The notes under the pieces: generated by a model
Database searches by the model: none
The model's input: the letters and a program-made list of their open reading frames with translations, nothing else
Told to the model about the DNA's origin: nothing
Shown: positions 51,218 through 60,800 of the stretch, piece after piece
Layout of the letters: every line of letters begins with the position of its first letter
Numbering within the stretch: position 1 is the first letter of the stretch
NCBI RefSeq assembly: GCF_026627925.1
Contig: NZ_JAPNLE010000009.1
Location: 1,674,001 to 1,738,000, forward strand
Origin: Cupriavidus sp. D39
Lineage (GTDB): Bacteria > Pseudomonadota > Gammaproteobacteria > Burkholderiales > Burkholderiaceae
Length of the DNA stretch: 64,000 nt
Reading direction: 5' to 3'
Translations under genes and position numbers: made by a program

Positions 51218-51244
51218 GCCGGCACCCTGGGCGCAGGCGATGCC

Positions 51245-52291
51245 TTACTTGTACTTGGCGTTCGCCTTCTGCACGAAGGTGTTGGTGAAGGTGTTCTCCA
51301 GCTTGATGGTCTTGCCCTTCAGGTCCGGGTCGAACTGTTGCAGCGTGTTGAGCGCGGTCTTGGGGCCGTCAGCCGGCATGCTGCCGTCCGGCGAGATGGC
51401 TTCCTTGACCTTTTCCCAGGCGGACAGGTACAGCGCGCGGTCGCCCAGCAGGTAGCTTTCCGGCACGGTCTTGACGATGTCCGACGGGCCAGCCTTTTGC
51501 AGCCACTTGAGCGCGCGCACCATGGCGTTGGTGAGCGCCTGCGTGGTGTTCGGGTTCTGCTGGATAAAGGCGGTGGACGCGTACAGGCAACCCGACGGCA
51601 TATTGCCGCCGAAGACAGCCTGGGTGTCCTTCAGCGTGCGGGTGTCCGAGGCGATGCGCACTTCATTCTTCTGGGTCAGCATCGACACCACCGGATCAAG
51701 GTTGGCCATCGCGTCGATCTGGCCGGAGCGCATGGCCGCCACCGCGCCGGCGCTGGCGCCGACACCGATGAAGGACACGTCCGATGCCTTCAGGCCGGCT
51801 TTTGCCAGCACGAAGTTGGCCATCATGTTGGTGGAGGAGCCTGGCGCGGTCACGCCGATCTTCTTGCCCTTAAGGTCGGCCACCGACTTGAAGTTGGGCA
51901 TGGTCTTGTTGGAGACCACCAGCACGATCTGCGGGGCGCGGCCCTGCAGCACGAATTCCTGGTACTGCTGGCCCTTGGATTGCAGGTTGATGGTGTGCTC
52001 GTAGGCGCCGGAGACCACGTCGGCGCTGCCGCCCACCACGGCCTGCAGTGCCTTGGCGCCGCCGGCGAAGTCGACGATCTCGACGTCGAGGCCTTCATCC
52101 TTGAAGTAGCCGAGGCGCTCGGCGATGGTCAGCGGCAGGTAGTAGAACAGGTTCTTGCCGCCCACGGCGATGGTGATCTTGGTCTTCTCGGGCTTGCCCT
52201 GTGCCTGGGCGTAGCCGCCAAAGGTGAACCAGCCCGCCAGGAACAGCGCCAGCGCGAGCAGCGCCTGCTTCCAGAATTTCTTGTTATACAT
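51245..52291 (-). CDS. ABC transporter substrate-binding protein, NMT1/SsuA type
   Basis: 348 residues. The signal peptide ends at YAQAQG (about residue 31). The periplasmic binding fold shows ITIAVGGKNLFYYLPLTIAERLGYFKDEG, the typical start of nitrate/sulfonate/taurine receptors, then GKKIGVTAPGSSTNMM and DAMANLDP. GGAG precedes the ATG at 52291. It is the first gene of the three-gene importer operon. The ligand is not deducible. Confidence 0.93.
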   Translation of the reverse strand: MYNKKFWKQALLALALFLAGWFTFGGYAQAQGKPEKTKITIAVGGKNLFYYLPLTIAERLGYFKDEGLDVEIVDFAGGAKALQAVVGGSADVVSGAYEHTINLQSKGQQYQEFVLQGRAPQIVLVVSNKTMPNFKSVADLKGKKIGVTAPGSSTNMMANFVLAKAGLKASDVSFIGVGASAGAVAAMRSGQIDAMANLDPVVSMLTQKNEVRIASDTRTLKDTQAVFGGNMPSGCLYASTAFIQQNPNTTQALTNAMVRALKWLQKAGPSDIVKTVPESYLLGDRALYLSAWEKVKEAISPDGSMPADGPKTALNTLQQFDPDLKGKTIKLENTFTNTFVQKANAKYK

Positions 52292-52522
52292 TTCTCTCTC
52301 CTACCTGATTACCCGTCGACCGCCGCTCTCGCGCTGATGCATGCCATCGTGTGCCACGTCTTTTCGTGGTGCCGCGTAGCGGCAAGTTGCGATGCTAGCC
52401 GATGCCGCGCCAGGCCGCATCGGGATCAACACCTATGCTGCGCCGGCATGCACCGGTGAGCGAGCATCGAAGATACAGGCTGCGCCTTTCGGCCGGCTTA
52501 CTGCCGGCACCGGGCGCATGCA

Positions 52523-53557
52523 TCATTCCGCGTGGATATCGGCCGCCTTGATGACCTTGGCCCAGCGCGCCAGCTCGTTGCGCTGATAGGTGGCGAGCTG
52601 CGCCGGGCCCATGAACTTCGCCTCGGCGCCGAGCTCCTCCGCCTTCTTGCGGAAGGCCTCGGTCTGCATGATGCGGTCGATCTCGCCGGCGAGCTTGTCG
52701 ATGATCGGCTTGGGCGTGCCGGCCGGCGCGTACATGGCGAACCAGGACGACACATCCAGATCGGGGTAGCCCGCTTCCGGCGCGGAGGGCACGTCCTTCA
52801 GGCTGGGCAGGCGCTGCTTGCTGGTGACCACCAGCGGGCGCAGCTTGCCGCCCGCGATATGCCCCATCAGCGGCGGCGGCGTGGTGATGGTGAGATCCAC
52901 CGAGCCACCCAGCAGGTCGGTCATGGCCGGGCCGGTGCCCTTGTATGGGACATGGGTGATCTGGATGCCGGCCATCTGGTTCAGCAACTCAGTGGAGACG
53001 TGCTGCAGCGAGCCGTTGCCCGACGACGCGTAGTTGAGCTTGTTGGGGTTGGCCTTGGCATAGGCCACCAGTTCCTTGAGCGTCTTCACCGGCAGGCTCG
53101 GCCGCACCACCAGCACCTGCGGCGCCGACAGGATGTTGGCGACCGGCGCGAAGTCCTTGACGGGGTCCCATGCGTTCTTCATCAGCAGCGGCGAGATGAC
53201 CTGGTAGCCCGAGTACTGCACCATCAGCGTGTAGCCGTCCGGCTTGGCGCGCGCCACCGTCTGAGCGGCGATGCCGCCCGAGCCGCCCGGACGGTTGTCC
53301 ACCACCACCGGCTGGCCGAGGGCCTTGGACAGGGGCTCCGAGATCATGCGCGCGGCCAGGTCGGTCGTGCCGCCGGCTGCGGCGGACACCACCAGCGTGA
53401 CCGGGCGCGTTGGGTAGGCGCCGTCCTGCGCCCAGGCGGCCGTGCCGGCCAGGCCGGCGGCGGCCAGCGCCACGACGGCGAGCGTCTTGCGGCGCGCAGG
53501 CGAGACGGACGTAGAAGATTGGGGACGTGCGGCGGCAGATGCCGGATTGCGAGGCAT
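52523..53557 (-). CDS. Bug-type tripartite tricarboxylate transporter receptor
   Basis: 344 residues. The signal (TLAVVALAAAGLAGTAAWAQ) ends near residue 45. Then the Bug pattern YPTRPVTLVVSAAAGGTTDLAAR, VVVDNRPGGSGGIAAQTVARAKPDGYT, and later THVPYKGTGPAMTDLLGG. These periplasmic receptors bind carboxylic or amino acids; many are orphans without a membrane partner, as here. GGAG lies about 7 bases before the ATG. It is the third gene after the CoA-transferase and lyase genes, so its ligand is probably the substrate of that pathway. Confidence 0.92.
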   Translation of the reverse strand: MPRNPASAAARPQSSTSVSPARRKTLAVVALAAAGLAGTAAWAQDGAYPTRPVTLVVSAAAGGTTDLAARMISEPLSKALGQPVVVDNRPGGSGGIAAQTVARAKPDGYTLMVQYSGYQVISPLLMKNAWDPVKDFAPVANILSAPQVLVVRPSLPVKTLKELVAYAKANPNKLNYASSGNGSLQHVSTELLNQMAGIQITHVPYKGTGPAMTDLLGGSVDLTITTPPPLMGHIAGGKLRPLVVTSKQRLPSLKDVPSAPEAGYPDLDVSSWFAMYAPAGTPKPIIDKLAGEIDRIMQTEAFRKKAEELGAEAKFMGPAQLATYQRNELARWAKVIKAADIHAE

Positions 53558-53666
53558 GGAGTGTCTCCTGCTTGGTGCTTGTTGATCTTGGTTTTTGTTC
53601 AGCGCCCGCCGGCCCTCGCCGTGCGGTGCGCACCCGTCCTTCGGGATTCTTGCGGCGCAGCGGGCG

Positions 53667-54635
53667 TCAGCCCTGCCCGGCGAAATGCTCGGCCAGCCAG
53701 GCCGGCGGCTGATGCGTGCGCAAGCGCGTGCCGGCACGCAGCAACTGGCTGGCGGTGTCGCGCTGGACCAGCGCCGGCAAACCGGCCACCACATCGAGCA
53801 GGCGCGCCAGGTCCACCCCGGTGTCCACGCCCATGGCGTCGAACATATGCACCAGCTCCTCGGTGCTGACGTTGCCGCTTGCGCCGGGCGCAAAGGGGCA
53901 ACCGCCCAGGCCGCCGGCGGCGGCATCGAAACGGGTCACGCCCGTTTGCCATGCGGCCAGCGCGTTGGCCAGGCCCATGCCGCGGGTGTTGTGCAGGTGA
54001 ATGGTGAGGCCCGCCTGCGGCAGGCTTTGCCCGAAGCGCGCGCACAGCGCGGCCACCTGCGTGGGATACGCCATGCCGGTGGTGTCGCACAGCGTGATGC
54101 CCGCCGCGCCGGCATGGGCGAAGGACTCGGCCAGCGCCATCACGGCATCGGCGTCGACCTCGCCCTCGAAGGGGCAGCCGAACACGGTGGACAGCGACAC
54201 ATTGACCGGCACGCCGGCCGCGTTGGCCGCCTCGATCATCGCCAGCAGCTGGGCCTGCGACTGGGCGCGCGTCATGCGCAGGTTGGCGCGGTTGTGCGTC
54301 TCGCTGGCCGACATCACCAGGTTGAGCTCATCGGGCCGGCACGACAGCGCGCGCTCCAGGCCGCGCAGGTTCGGCACCAGCGCGGTGTAGCGCACGCCCG
54401 CGCCACGCTGCATGCGGTGCATCACCGCTTCGGCATCGGCCAATGCGGGGATGGCCTTGGCCGAGGTAAAGGACGTGGCTTCGATGCGGGCAAAGCCGCA
54501 GGCGGACAAGGCGTCCAGGAAGGCCACCTTGGCGTCGGTCGGGACCACGGCCGGCTCGATCTGCAGGCCGTCGCGTGGCGCGACTTCGTTGATCTCGATG
54601 CGGGCCGGGCCGCGCGGCATGGATGGCGCGCTCAT
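53667..54635 (-). CDS. Hydroxymethylglutaryl-CoA lyase-like enzyme
   Basis: 322 residues, DRE-TIM metallolyase fold. EVAPRDGLQIE holds the metal Asp, HLHNTRGMGLAN the metal histidines, and GGLGGCPFAPGASGNVSTEE the signature with the catalytic Cys. It cleaves a branched 3-hydroxyacyl-CoA to acetyl-CoA or a similar product. Overlap of 4 bases with the upstream CoA-transferase gene suggests the two act in sequence: acid activation, then cleavage. True HMG-CoA, citramalyl-CoA or another substrate is possible. Confidence 0.92.
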   Translation of the reverse strand: MSAPSMPRGPARIEINEVAPRDGLQIEPAVVPTDAKVAFLDALSACGFARIEATSFTSAKAIPALADAEAVMHRMQRGAGVRYTALVPNLRGLERALSCRPDELNLVMSASETHNRANLRMTRAQSQAQLLAMIEAANAAGVPVNVSLSTVFGCPFEGEVDADAVMALAESFAHAGAAGITLCDTTGMAYPTQVAALCARFGQSLPQAGLTIHLHNTRGMGLANALAAWQTGVTRFDAAAGGLGGCPFAPGASGNVSTEELVHMFDAMGVDTGVDLARLLDVVAGLPALVQRDTASQLLRAGTRLRTHQPPAWLAEHFAGQG

Positions 54636-55828
54636 GCCACCACCCCGCGTGCGCGCATGTCGGCAATGGTGGCGGCGTCGAAGCCGGCCGCCTCCAGCAC
54701 GCTGTCGGTATGCTCGCCCAGCGTAGGCGCGCGGTCATGGATGGCGCCCGGGCTGCCCGAGAGCTTGGGCATGATGCCAGGCACTTTGACCGTCAGGCCG
54801 CTGGCCGCGGTCACGCTTTCGATCACGCCGCGTGCACGGTAGTGGGGGTCCTCCGAGATGTCCTTGACCGTGTAGATGCGCCCGGACGGCACTTCGGCCT
54901 GCTTGAGCACCGCCAGCGCATCTTCCACGCTTTGCATGCGCGTCCACGCGGTGATGGCCGCATCGATCTCGTCGACGCGCTTGACGCGGCCGTCGTTGCG
55001 CGCGAGCGCCGGATCGTCGCCCAGGTCGGCGCGGCCGATGGCATGCATCAGGCGCTTGAAGATGGCGTCGCCGTTGGCGGCCACCAGCACGTACTCGCCG
55101 CTGGCGCAGGGATAGGCGTTGGATGGCGCGATGCCGGGCAAGGCGCCGCCAGCCGGCTGGCGCACGGCGCCAAAGGCCGAGTATTCGGGCAGCAGGCTTT
55201 CGCTCAGGTTGAACAGCGACTCGTACAGCGCCACGTCGATCACCTGCCCTTCGCCGCCGCGCGCATCGCGCTCGTACAACGCCAGCAGCACGCCGAGCGC
55301 GCCATGCAGGCCGGCAATGGTGTCGCCCAGCGACAGGCCGGCGCGCACCGGGGCACGGCCCGGCTCGCCGGTCAGGTAGCGCAGGCCGCCCATGGCCTCG
55401 GCCACCGCGGCAAAGCCCGGCTCGTCCTTCTTCGGACCGGTCTGGCCGTAGCCGGACACGCGCACCATGATCAGGCCGGGGTTTTCCGCGCGCAGCGCTT
55501 CATAGCCCAGGCCCCATTTCTCCATGGTGCCGGGACGGAAGTTCTCGATCAGCACGTCGGCCTCGGCGGCCAGCTTGCGCACCACGGCCTGCCCTTGCGG
55601 ATTGCGCAGGTCGATGCAGATGGATTGCTTGTTGCGCGATTGCGCTTCCCACCAGACGGAGGTGTCCTCGTAAAGCATGCGCCATTTGCGCAGCGGGTCG
55701 CCCTGTCCGGGCGGCTCCACCTTGACCACTTGGGCGCCAAAATCGGCGAGGGTCTTGGCGGCGAAGGGGCCGGCAATCAGTTGCCCGAGTTCGAGTACCC
55801 GAATGCCTTCGAGGATCTGTCGCGCCAT
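54632..55828 (-). CDS. CaiB/BaiF family CoA-transferase (class III)
   Basis: 398 residues. The N-terminal GIRVLELGQLIAGPFAAKTLADFGAQVVKVE is the family hallmark, with NKQSICIDL and the catalytic Asp in LSLGDTIAGLHG near residue 169. It moves CoA between carboxylic acids. First gene of the catabolic operon CoA-transferase, lyase, Bug receptor. The LysR gene lies upstream on the same strand. Confidence 0.94.
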   Translation of the reverse strand: MARQILEGIRVLELGQLIAGPFAAKTLADFGAQVVKVEPPGQGDPLRKWRMLYEDTSVWWEAQSRNKQSICIDLRNPQGQAVVRKLAAEADVLIENFRPGTMEKWGLGYEALRAENPGLIMVRVSGYGQTGPKKDEPGFAAVAEAMGGLRYLTGEPGRAPVRAGLSLGDTIAGLHGALGVLLALYERDARGGEGQVIDVALYESLFNLSESLLPEYSAFGAVRQPAGGALPGIAPSNAYPCASGEYVLVAANGDAIFKRLMHAIGRADLGDDPALARNDGRVKRVDEIDAAITAWTRMQSVEDALAVLKQAEVPSGRIYTVKDISEDPHYRARGVIESVTAASGLTVKVPGIMPKLSGSPGAIHDRAPTLGEHTDSVLEAAGFDAATIADMRARGVVA

Positions 55829-55996
55829 GGTGGGGGTGTCTCCGTGCGGTGTGGATTACAGCGTGCGTGTGCCAAAGGATGCGCCGCGGCCAGTGCGGCC
55901 AGTGCGGCTGGCAGCACGCCTTGTTTCGACGCAGTGTGCCCCAGCCGGGCGGCTGGCGGAATCGGCATTCGGAGAAGCGGGCCTTCTCGGAACGCG

Positions 55997-56045
55997 AAAG
56001 CCCCGGACCAGCCACGAGAACGGCGCGAATCAGCGCCGGGGCTTC
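55997..56045 (-). terminator. Terminator of the LysR gene
   Basis: AAGCCCCGG pairs with CCGGGGCTT across a 29-base loop; on the minus strand a short T-run follows. Confidence 0.5.
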
Positions 56046-56069
56046 AGAAGGGCCGGGGCGTCAGAAGGG
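56036..56069. repeat. 17-bp tandem duplication over the LysR stop codon
   Basis: CCGGGGCTTCAGAAGGG (56036-56052) is followed directly by CCGGGGCGTCAGAAGGG (56053-56069), one mismatch. The LysR stop lies in the second copy and the terminator arm in the first. Confidence 0.8.
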
Positions 56070-56966
56070 CGCGCGATCGCCGCAAAGGTGGGTGATGAGC
56101 AGCCGCGCCGACACCGTCAGGCCGGCGGGATCGCGCATGCCGATCAGCAGCGTGCGGCGCGCCCAGGCATCCTGCAGCCCCACCAGCGACAGGCCCATCG
56201 ACTGCACATGGGGCTCGGCCGCGATGCGCGGCAACACGCCCACGCCCAGCCCCGCCATCACCATGCGGCACATGGCGTCGAAGCTGCGCACCTGGATGCG
56301 CAGGCGGAAAGGCCGGTCGAGCCGACTGCTTTCCTCCAGCAGGCGGGCCGCCAGCGAGGTGACCTGCGGCAAGCTGACGAAGTCGTATTCCAGCGTGTCC
56401 GCATAGCGCACGGGCCCGCGCTCGGACAGCGGATGGCCCGGCGGCGTGACCAGCACCAGTTCGTCCTGCCGGTACTCCACCGTGACCAGGCCCGCGCTGG
56501 GCGTGCGGTCGGCAAAGATGCCCACATCCGCGCGGTTCTCCACCAGCGCGGCCACGATCTCGCTGCTGTTCTGCTCTTCGAGCTCGATGCGGATGGTGGG
56601 ATGCAGCGCCATGAAGGTCGCCAGGTCGTCGGGCAGGAACTGCGTGATGGCCGAGGTGTTGGCGCACACGCGCACCTGGCCGCGCACGCCGCTGGCGTAA
56701 TCCGACATCACGCCGGCCATGCGTTCCACGTCCTGCAGGATGGTCAGCGCATGGTGAAAGCACGCCTGCCCGGCCTCGGTCAGCTGCACCCCGGCCGCGT
56801 GGCGGAAGAACAGCGGCGCGCCAACGGCGGCCTCCAGGTCGGAAATACGCTTGCTCGCCGCCGCCACCGCCAGGTGCGACTGGCGCGCGCCGGCGGAAAT
56901 GCTGCCCTGGCGGGCCACGGCCACGAACAGGCCAAGCGTGACAAGGTCGAAACGGGCGAGATTCAT
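56061..56966 (-). CDS. LysR family transcriptional regulator
   Basis: 301 residues. N-terminal winged helix-turn-helix (LFVAVARQGSISAGARQSHL, KRISDLEAAVGAPLFFR) and a periplasmic-binding-protein-like effector domain (VRVCANTSAITQFLPDDLAT). It probably activates the CoA-transferase/lyase/receptor operon in the presence of a pathway acid. The gene runs in the same direction as the operon, unlike the usual divergent layout, with 232 bp between. Confidence 0.92.
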   Translation of the reverse strand: MNLARFDLVTLGLFVAVARQGSISAGARQSHLAVAAASKRISDLEAAVGAPLFFRHAAGVQLTEAGQACFHHALTILQDVERMAGVMSDYASGVRGQVRVCANTSAITQFLPDDLATFMALHPTIRIELEEQNSSEIVAALVENRADVGIFADRTPSAGLVTVEYRQDELVLVTPPGHPLSERGPVRYADTLEYDFVSLPQVTSLAARLLEESSRLDRPFRLRIQVRSFDAMCRMVMAGLGVGVLPRIAAEPHVQSMGLSLVGLQDAWARRTLLIGMRDPAGLTVSARLLITHLCGDRAPF

Positions 56967-57018
56967 GCGGTCGTGACCCGGCGCACGGACCCATGCATGG
57001 CGATACGATCGGGCACGG

Positions 57019-57633
57019 CTACACCGCGCGCCGGTCCATCACCGCGCGGGCAATGGTGCCGGCATCGACGTATTCGAGCTCGCCGCCCACCGGCACGCCG
57101 CGCGCCAGGCGCGACACCTTGAGGCCGCGCGCCTTGAGCATCTCGCCGATGTAGTGCGCCGTGGCCTCGCCTTCGCTGGTGAAATTGGTGGCGACGATCA
57201 CCTCCGTCACCGGCCCGCCCATGGCGGGATCGGTGGCGCGCGCCAGCAGCCGGTCCAGGTGGATCTCGCGCGGGCCGATGCCGTCGAGCGGCGAGAGCCG
57301 GCCCATCAGCACGAAATACTGGCCGCGATAGGTCAGCGTCTGCTCGATCATGATCTGGTCGGACGGCGTCTCCACCACGCACAGCAGCGAGGCGTCGCGC
57401 CGCTCATCCAGGCAGGTCGAGCAGATCTCCTGCTCGGTGAAGGTATTGCAGCGCGAGCAATGCTTGATGCCATCGGCCGCGCCGCGCAAGGCGTCGCCCA
57501 GCTTGCGGGCGCCTTCGCGGTCGTGCTGCAGCAGGTGGTAAGCCATGCGCTGGGCCGACTTCGGCCCCACGCCGGGCAAGACCCGCAGCGCCTCGATCAG
57601 CGCCTGCAGCGAGGTCGGGGGAGCACCCTTCAT
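57019..57633 (-). CDS. recR: Recombination protein RecR
   Basis: 204 residues. Helix-hairpin-helix ([20 protein letters not shown]), a zinc finger with Cys59, Cys62, Cys71 and Cys74, a Toprim domain ([16 protein letters not shown]) and C-terminal Walker-B-like part. It acts with RecF/RecO in loading RecA at gaps. The ATG at 57633 overlaps the stop of the monooxygenase gene by 4 bases. Confidence 0.96.
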   Translation of the reverse strand: MKGAPPTSLQALIEALRVLPGVGPKSAQRMAYHLLQHDREGARKLGDALRGAADGIKHCSRCNTFTEQEICSTCLDERRDASLLCVVETPSDQIMIEQTLTYRGQYFVLMGRLSPLDGIGPREIHLDRLLARATDPAMGGPVTEVIVATNFTSEGEATAHYIGEMLKARGLKVSRLARGVPVGGELEYVDAGTIARAVMDRRAV

Positions 57634-57947
57634 GCCGGCTCCCCGGGCGCAGCCATGCTCACCACCGGCACGTGATGCAGCACGGTGGGAAACGGCTCGT
57701 AGAAATGATGCAGCAAGGCTTTCCACTGCTGGTACTCGGGCGAGCCGCGGAAACCCTCGGTGTGGGCTTCCAGCGTGCGCCAGCGCACCGTCAGCAGGTA
57801 CGCCGACGGCTGCTCGATGCCGCGATGCAGCTCAAGCCCAAGGAAGCCCGGCATGCCCGCGATGATATGGCGCGCCTGCCCGAAGGCCGCTTCAAAGGCG
57901 GCTTCCTGGCCGGGGCGCACCGGCAGCACTGCGGATTCGAGAATCAT
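57630..57947 (-). CDS. Antibiotic biosynthesis monooxygenase (ABM) domain protein
   Basis: 105 residues. Ferredoxin-like ABM fold: [43 protein letters not shown], then [20 protein letters not shown]. Family members are heme-degrading or cofactor-free monooxygenases, and many are uncharacterised. It lies inside the dnaX-ybaB-recR operon, coupled to recR by the ATGA overlap. That placement does not show a repair role. Confidence 0.88.
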   Translation of the reverse strand: MILESAVLPVRPGQEAAFEAAFGQARHIIAGMPGFLGLELHRGIEQPSAYLLTVRWRTLEAHTEGFRGSPEYQQWKALLHHFYEPFPTVLHHVPVVSMAAPGEPA

Positions 57948-57965
57948 GCGGGCTCCGTGTCAGGC

Positions 57966-58298
57966 TCAGAACGGCAGCTTGAAGCCCGGGGGCAACGGCA
58001 GGCCGGAGGTCATCGAGCCCATCTTTTCCTGCGAGGTAGCCTCGGCCTTGCGCACGGCGTCGTTGAACGCGGCGGCAACCAGGTCTTCCAGCAGTTCCTT
58101 GTCTTCGCCTTCGGCGAGCAGGCTGGGGTCGATGGAGACGCGCTTGACGTCGTTCTTGCAGGTCATCACCACCTTGACCAGGCCGGCGCCGGACTGGCCC
58201 TCGACCTCGATCAGGGCAAGCTGCTCCTGCATCTTCTTCATGTTTTCCTGCATCTGCTGGGCTTGCTTCATCAGCCCGGCCAGTTGGCCCTTCATCAT
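57966..58298 (-). CDS. ybaB: Nucleoid-associated protein YbaB/EbfC
   Basis: 110 residues. [27 protein letters not shown] is the coiled N-terminal half with a Met/Gln pattern, followed by the small beta domain ([19 protein letters not shown] is close to the family form). It binds DNA as a dimer. The position between dnaX and recR is the standard one. Confidence 0.96.
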   Translation of the reverse strand: MMKGQLAGLMKQAQQMQENMKKMQEQLALIEVEGQSGAGLVKVVMTCKNDVKRVSIDPSLLAEGEDKELLEDLVAAAFNDAVRKAEATSQEKMGSMTSGLPLPPGFKLPF

Positions 58299-58380
58299 GG
58301 AGTGCTCCTGATTAGCGATTGGATAGAAGTTACGGGCCGCCGCGCGTCATGGGCGCCGGCGGCCCGGCAAAAATTAGAGG

Positions 58381-60718
58381 TCAGGCAGCGCGCGGCTGGA
58401 TCGATCCCTCAAGGATCGTGCCGCCAAACTCGCGCAGCAAGCCCTGCACGAAGGGATCCCCTTCGATGGTGGCCTCGGCTTCGCGCTGGCGCTCGGCGCG
58501 GGCCTGGGCATCGGCCGCGGCGGCGGTATCGGCCACCGCGCCAATCTCGCACTGCACCCGCACTTCGGTGCCGAGATGCTCGGCCAGCGTCTGCTGCAGG
58601 CGCTCGACAACGCCTGCCTCGGTAATGGGCGCCACCGGCGCGCGCAGGTGGAAGGTACGGCCAACGACCTGGACGAGCTCGCTCTGGTAGGCCAGCTGCT
58701 GCGCAAGGCCCTTGAGCGGCAGGCTGGCAGCCAGTGCCGGCCAGGCACCGGTAGAACACCGGCGGCGTGCCATCTTCGCCGGCCACCGGCGGCTTCGGCG
58801 GCGTGAGCCGTACCGGGGCCACCGCCTCGGCCGGAGCGGCTTGCACGGCAGCGGGAGCCGGCGGCGCAGCTCGCGGTGCGGGTTCGCGCCGGGGCGCGGC
58901 CTGGCGCGAGGGCATCGGCTCGGGATCGCTGTCGTACGGCCCGATCACGGGCAGGTCGGGCGGGAGGTCTTCCCAGGGCGGCACGTCGCTGCTGCCTGCG
59001 TGTTCCCAAGGCGGACCGTCATCGCCCGGGCCGCTCTCGCGGGCATCGCGGGCATCGCGCGCATCCGTGGCGGCCTGCCGCGGGGGCACAGGCTCCCGGC
59101 GCACCGAGGCCGGCGCCGCAGCGGCAGGCATCGGGGCAGCCGGCCTCGACACCGCTGCAGGCGGACCCGGCGGACGCAAGGGCTGGGCCGAGGGCTGGCG
59201 CGCAGCCGGCGCCACCGCAGCAGGGGTGGCCGCGGGCGGCGGCGTGCGCGGGCTGCCACCCGCACGCGCGGCAGAGGCCAGGCGCGCCGCGGCCAGCGCG
59301 GCACGGGCCGGCGACATCGGCGCACCGGCTGCGGCTGCGGGAGCGGCTGCCGGCGCGGCAACTGCCGGAGCCGGGCTCGGCATCCTCACCGGCGCTGCGG
59401 GCCGCAAAGCCGGCACCGGTTCTTGTGCCTGGACTGGTGCGGGATCGATAGGCGCAACCGGCGCAACTGGCGCGGCCGGACGCATGGCAGGCACAGCAGG
59501 CGCCACGGTGGCGCTAGCCGCGGCCGCATCGGCCGCAACCCGGCCCGCCGGCGTGGCGGCACCGCGCGCGCGCGGCGCCGGTTGGCCACCACCCTGCGCC
59601 ACAGTGGGCGTGGGGCTGGCCGACGGGCGGAACGCCAGCATGCGCAAAAGCGTCATGGTGAAGCCCGCGTATTCGTCGGGCGCCAGCGCCAGCTCGCTGC
59701 GGCCAAGGTTGGCGATCTGGTAGAACAGCTGCACTTCCTGCGCATCGAAGGCGGCGGCGAAGCGGCGCACTTCCGCGGCTTCCGGCCATTCTTCCTGGAC
59801 CGAGGCAGGCACCGCCTGCGCCAGCGCGATCTTGTGCAGCAGCGAGGCCAGGTCCTGCAAGGCGCCGGCAAACGACAGGCTGCGATCGGCCATGCCGTCC
59901 GCCACCGCCAGCATGGCGCCACCGTCTTCGGCGGCCAGCGCATCCAGCAGTTGCACCAGGTAGCTTTGATCAATCGCGCCCAGCATGCCGCGCACGGCGG
60001 CCTCGGACACCTGGCCGGCGCTATAGGCGATGGCCTGGTCGGTCAGCGACAGCGCATCGCGCATCGAGCCATGGGCGGCCTGGGCCAGCAGGCGCAGCGC
60101 GTTGGGCTCGCGCACGATGCCCTCCTCGCCCAGCACGTGGTCGAGGTGGCTGACGATATGGCCCGGCGGCATCTGCTTGAGGTTGAACTGCAGGCAGCGC
60201 GACAGCACCGTGACCGGGATCTTCTGCGGGTCGGTGGTGGCCAGGATGAACTTGACGTGCGCGGGCGGCTCTTCCAGCGTCTTCAGCATGGCGTTGAAGG
60301 CGTGGTTGGTCAGCATGTGCACTTCGTCGATCATGTAGACCTTGAAGCGCCCCGCCGTGGGCGCGTACACCGCCTTGTCCAGCAGGGACGCCATTTCGTC
60401 GACGCCCCGGTTGGAGGCTGCGTCCATCTCGATATAGTCGACGAAGCGCCCGCTATCGATCTCGGTGCAGGCCTTGCACACCCCGCAAGGCTGCGCGGTG
60501 ATATCGCCCGTGCCGTCCGGCCCGATGCAGTTCAGCGCCTTGGCGAGGATCCGGGACAGCGTGGTCTTGCCGACGCCCCGCGTGCCGGTGAACAGGTAGG
60601 CATGGTGCAGCCGCTGTTGTTCCAGCGCGTGCGTGAGCGCGCGGACCACGTGCTCCTGGCCGACCAGCGTGGTGAAATCCCGGGGGCGCCATTTGCGCGC
60701 TAGCACTTGATAACTCAT
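58381..60718 (-). CDS. dnaX: DNA polymerase III subunits gamma/tau, one base extra near the 3' end
   Basis: About 778 residues after correction. AAA+ clamp-loader domain: GTRGVGKTTLSRIL, zinc cysteines (CGVCKACTEID with an earlier Cys), DEVHML, and LSRCLQFNLK. A long Pro/Ala-rich linker (about residues 370-650) leads to the tau C-terminal domain that contacts polymerase alpha. The frame breaks at 58748-58753: TACCGGTGCC should probably be TACGGTGCC. Beyond it the second frame gives WPALAASLPLKGLAQQLAYQ and ends at 58381. The slip lies far past the AAA+ part and lacks an A-rich slippery sequence, so programmed frameshifting is unlikely. Confidence 0.93.
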
Positions 60719-60800
60719 GGCGGCGATTGTAGCAAAAGGCGGCCGTCCTTCAGGCGGGATTCACATGCGTCCCGGGTGCGTTGCCCTACGCCCCAAGCCC

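Noticed and set aside
58748..58753. Programmed frameshift in dnaX producing gamma and tau
   Set aside because: The break is near codon 655, long after the AAA+ domain, with no A-rich slippery sequence; a shortened product there would not resemble gamma.
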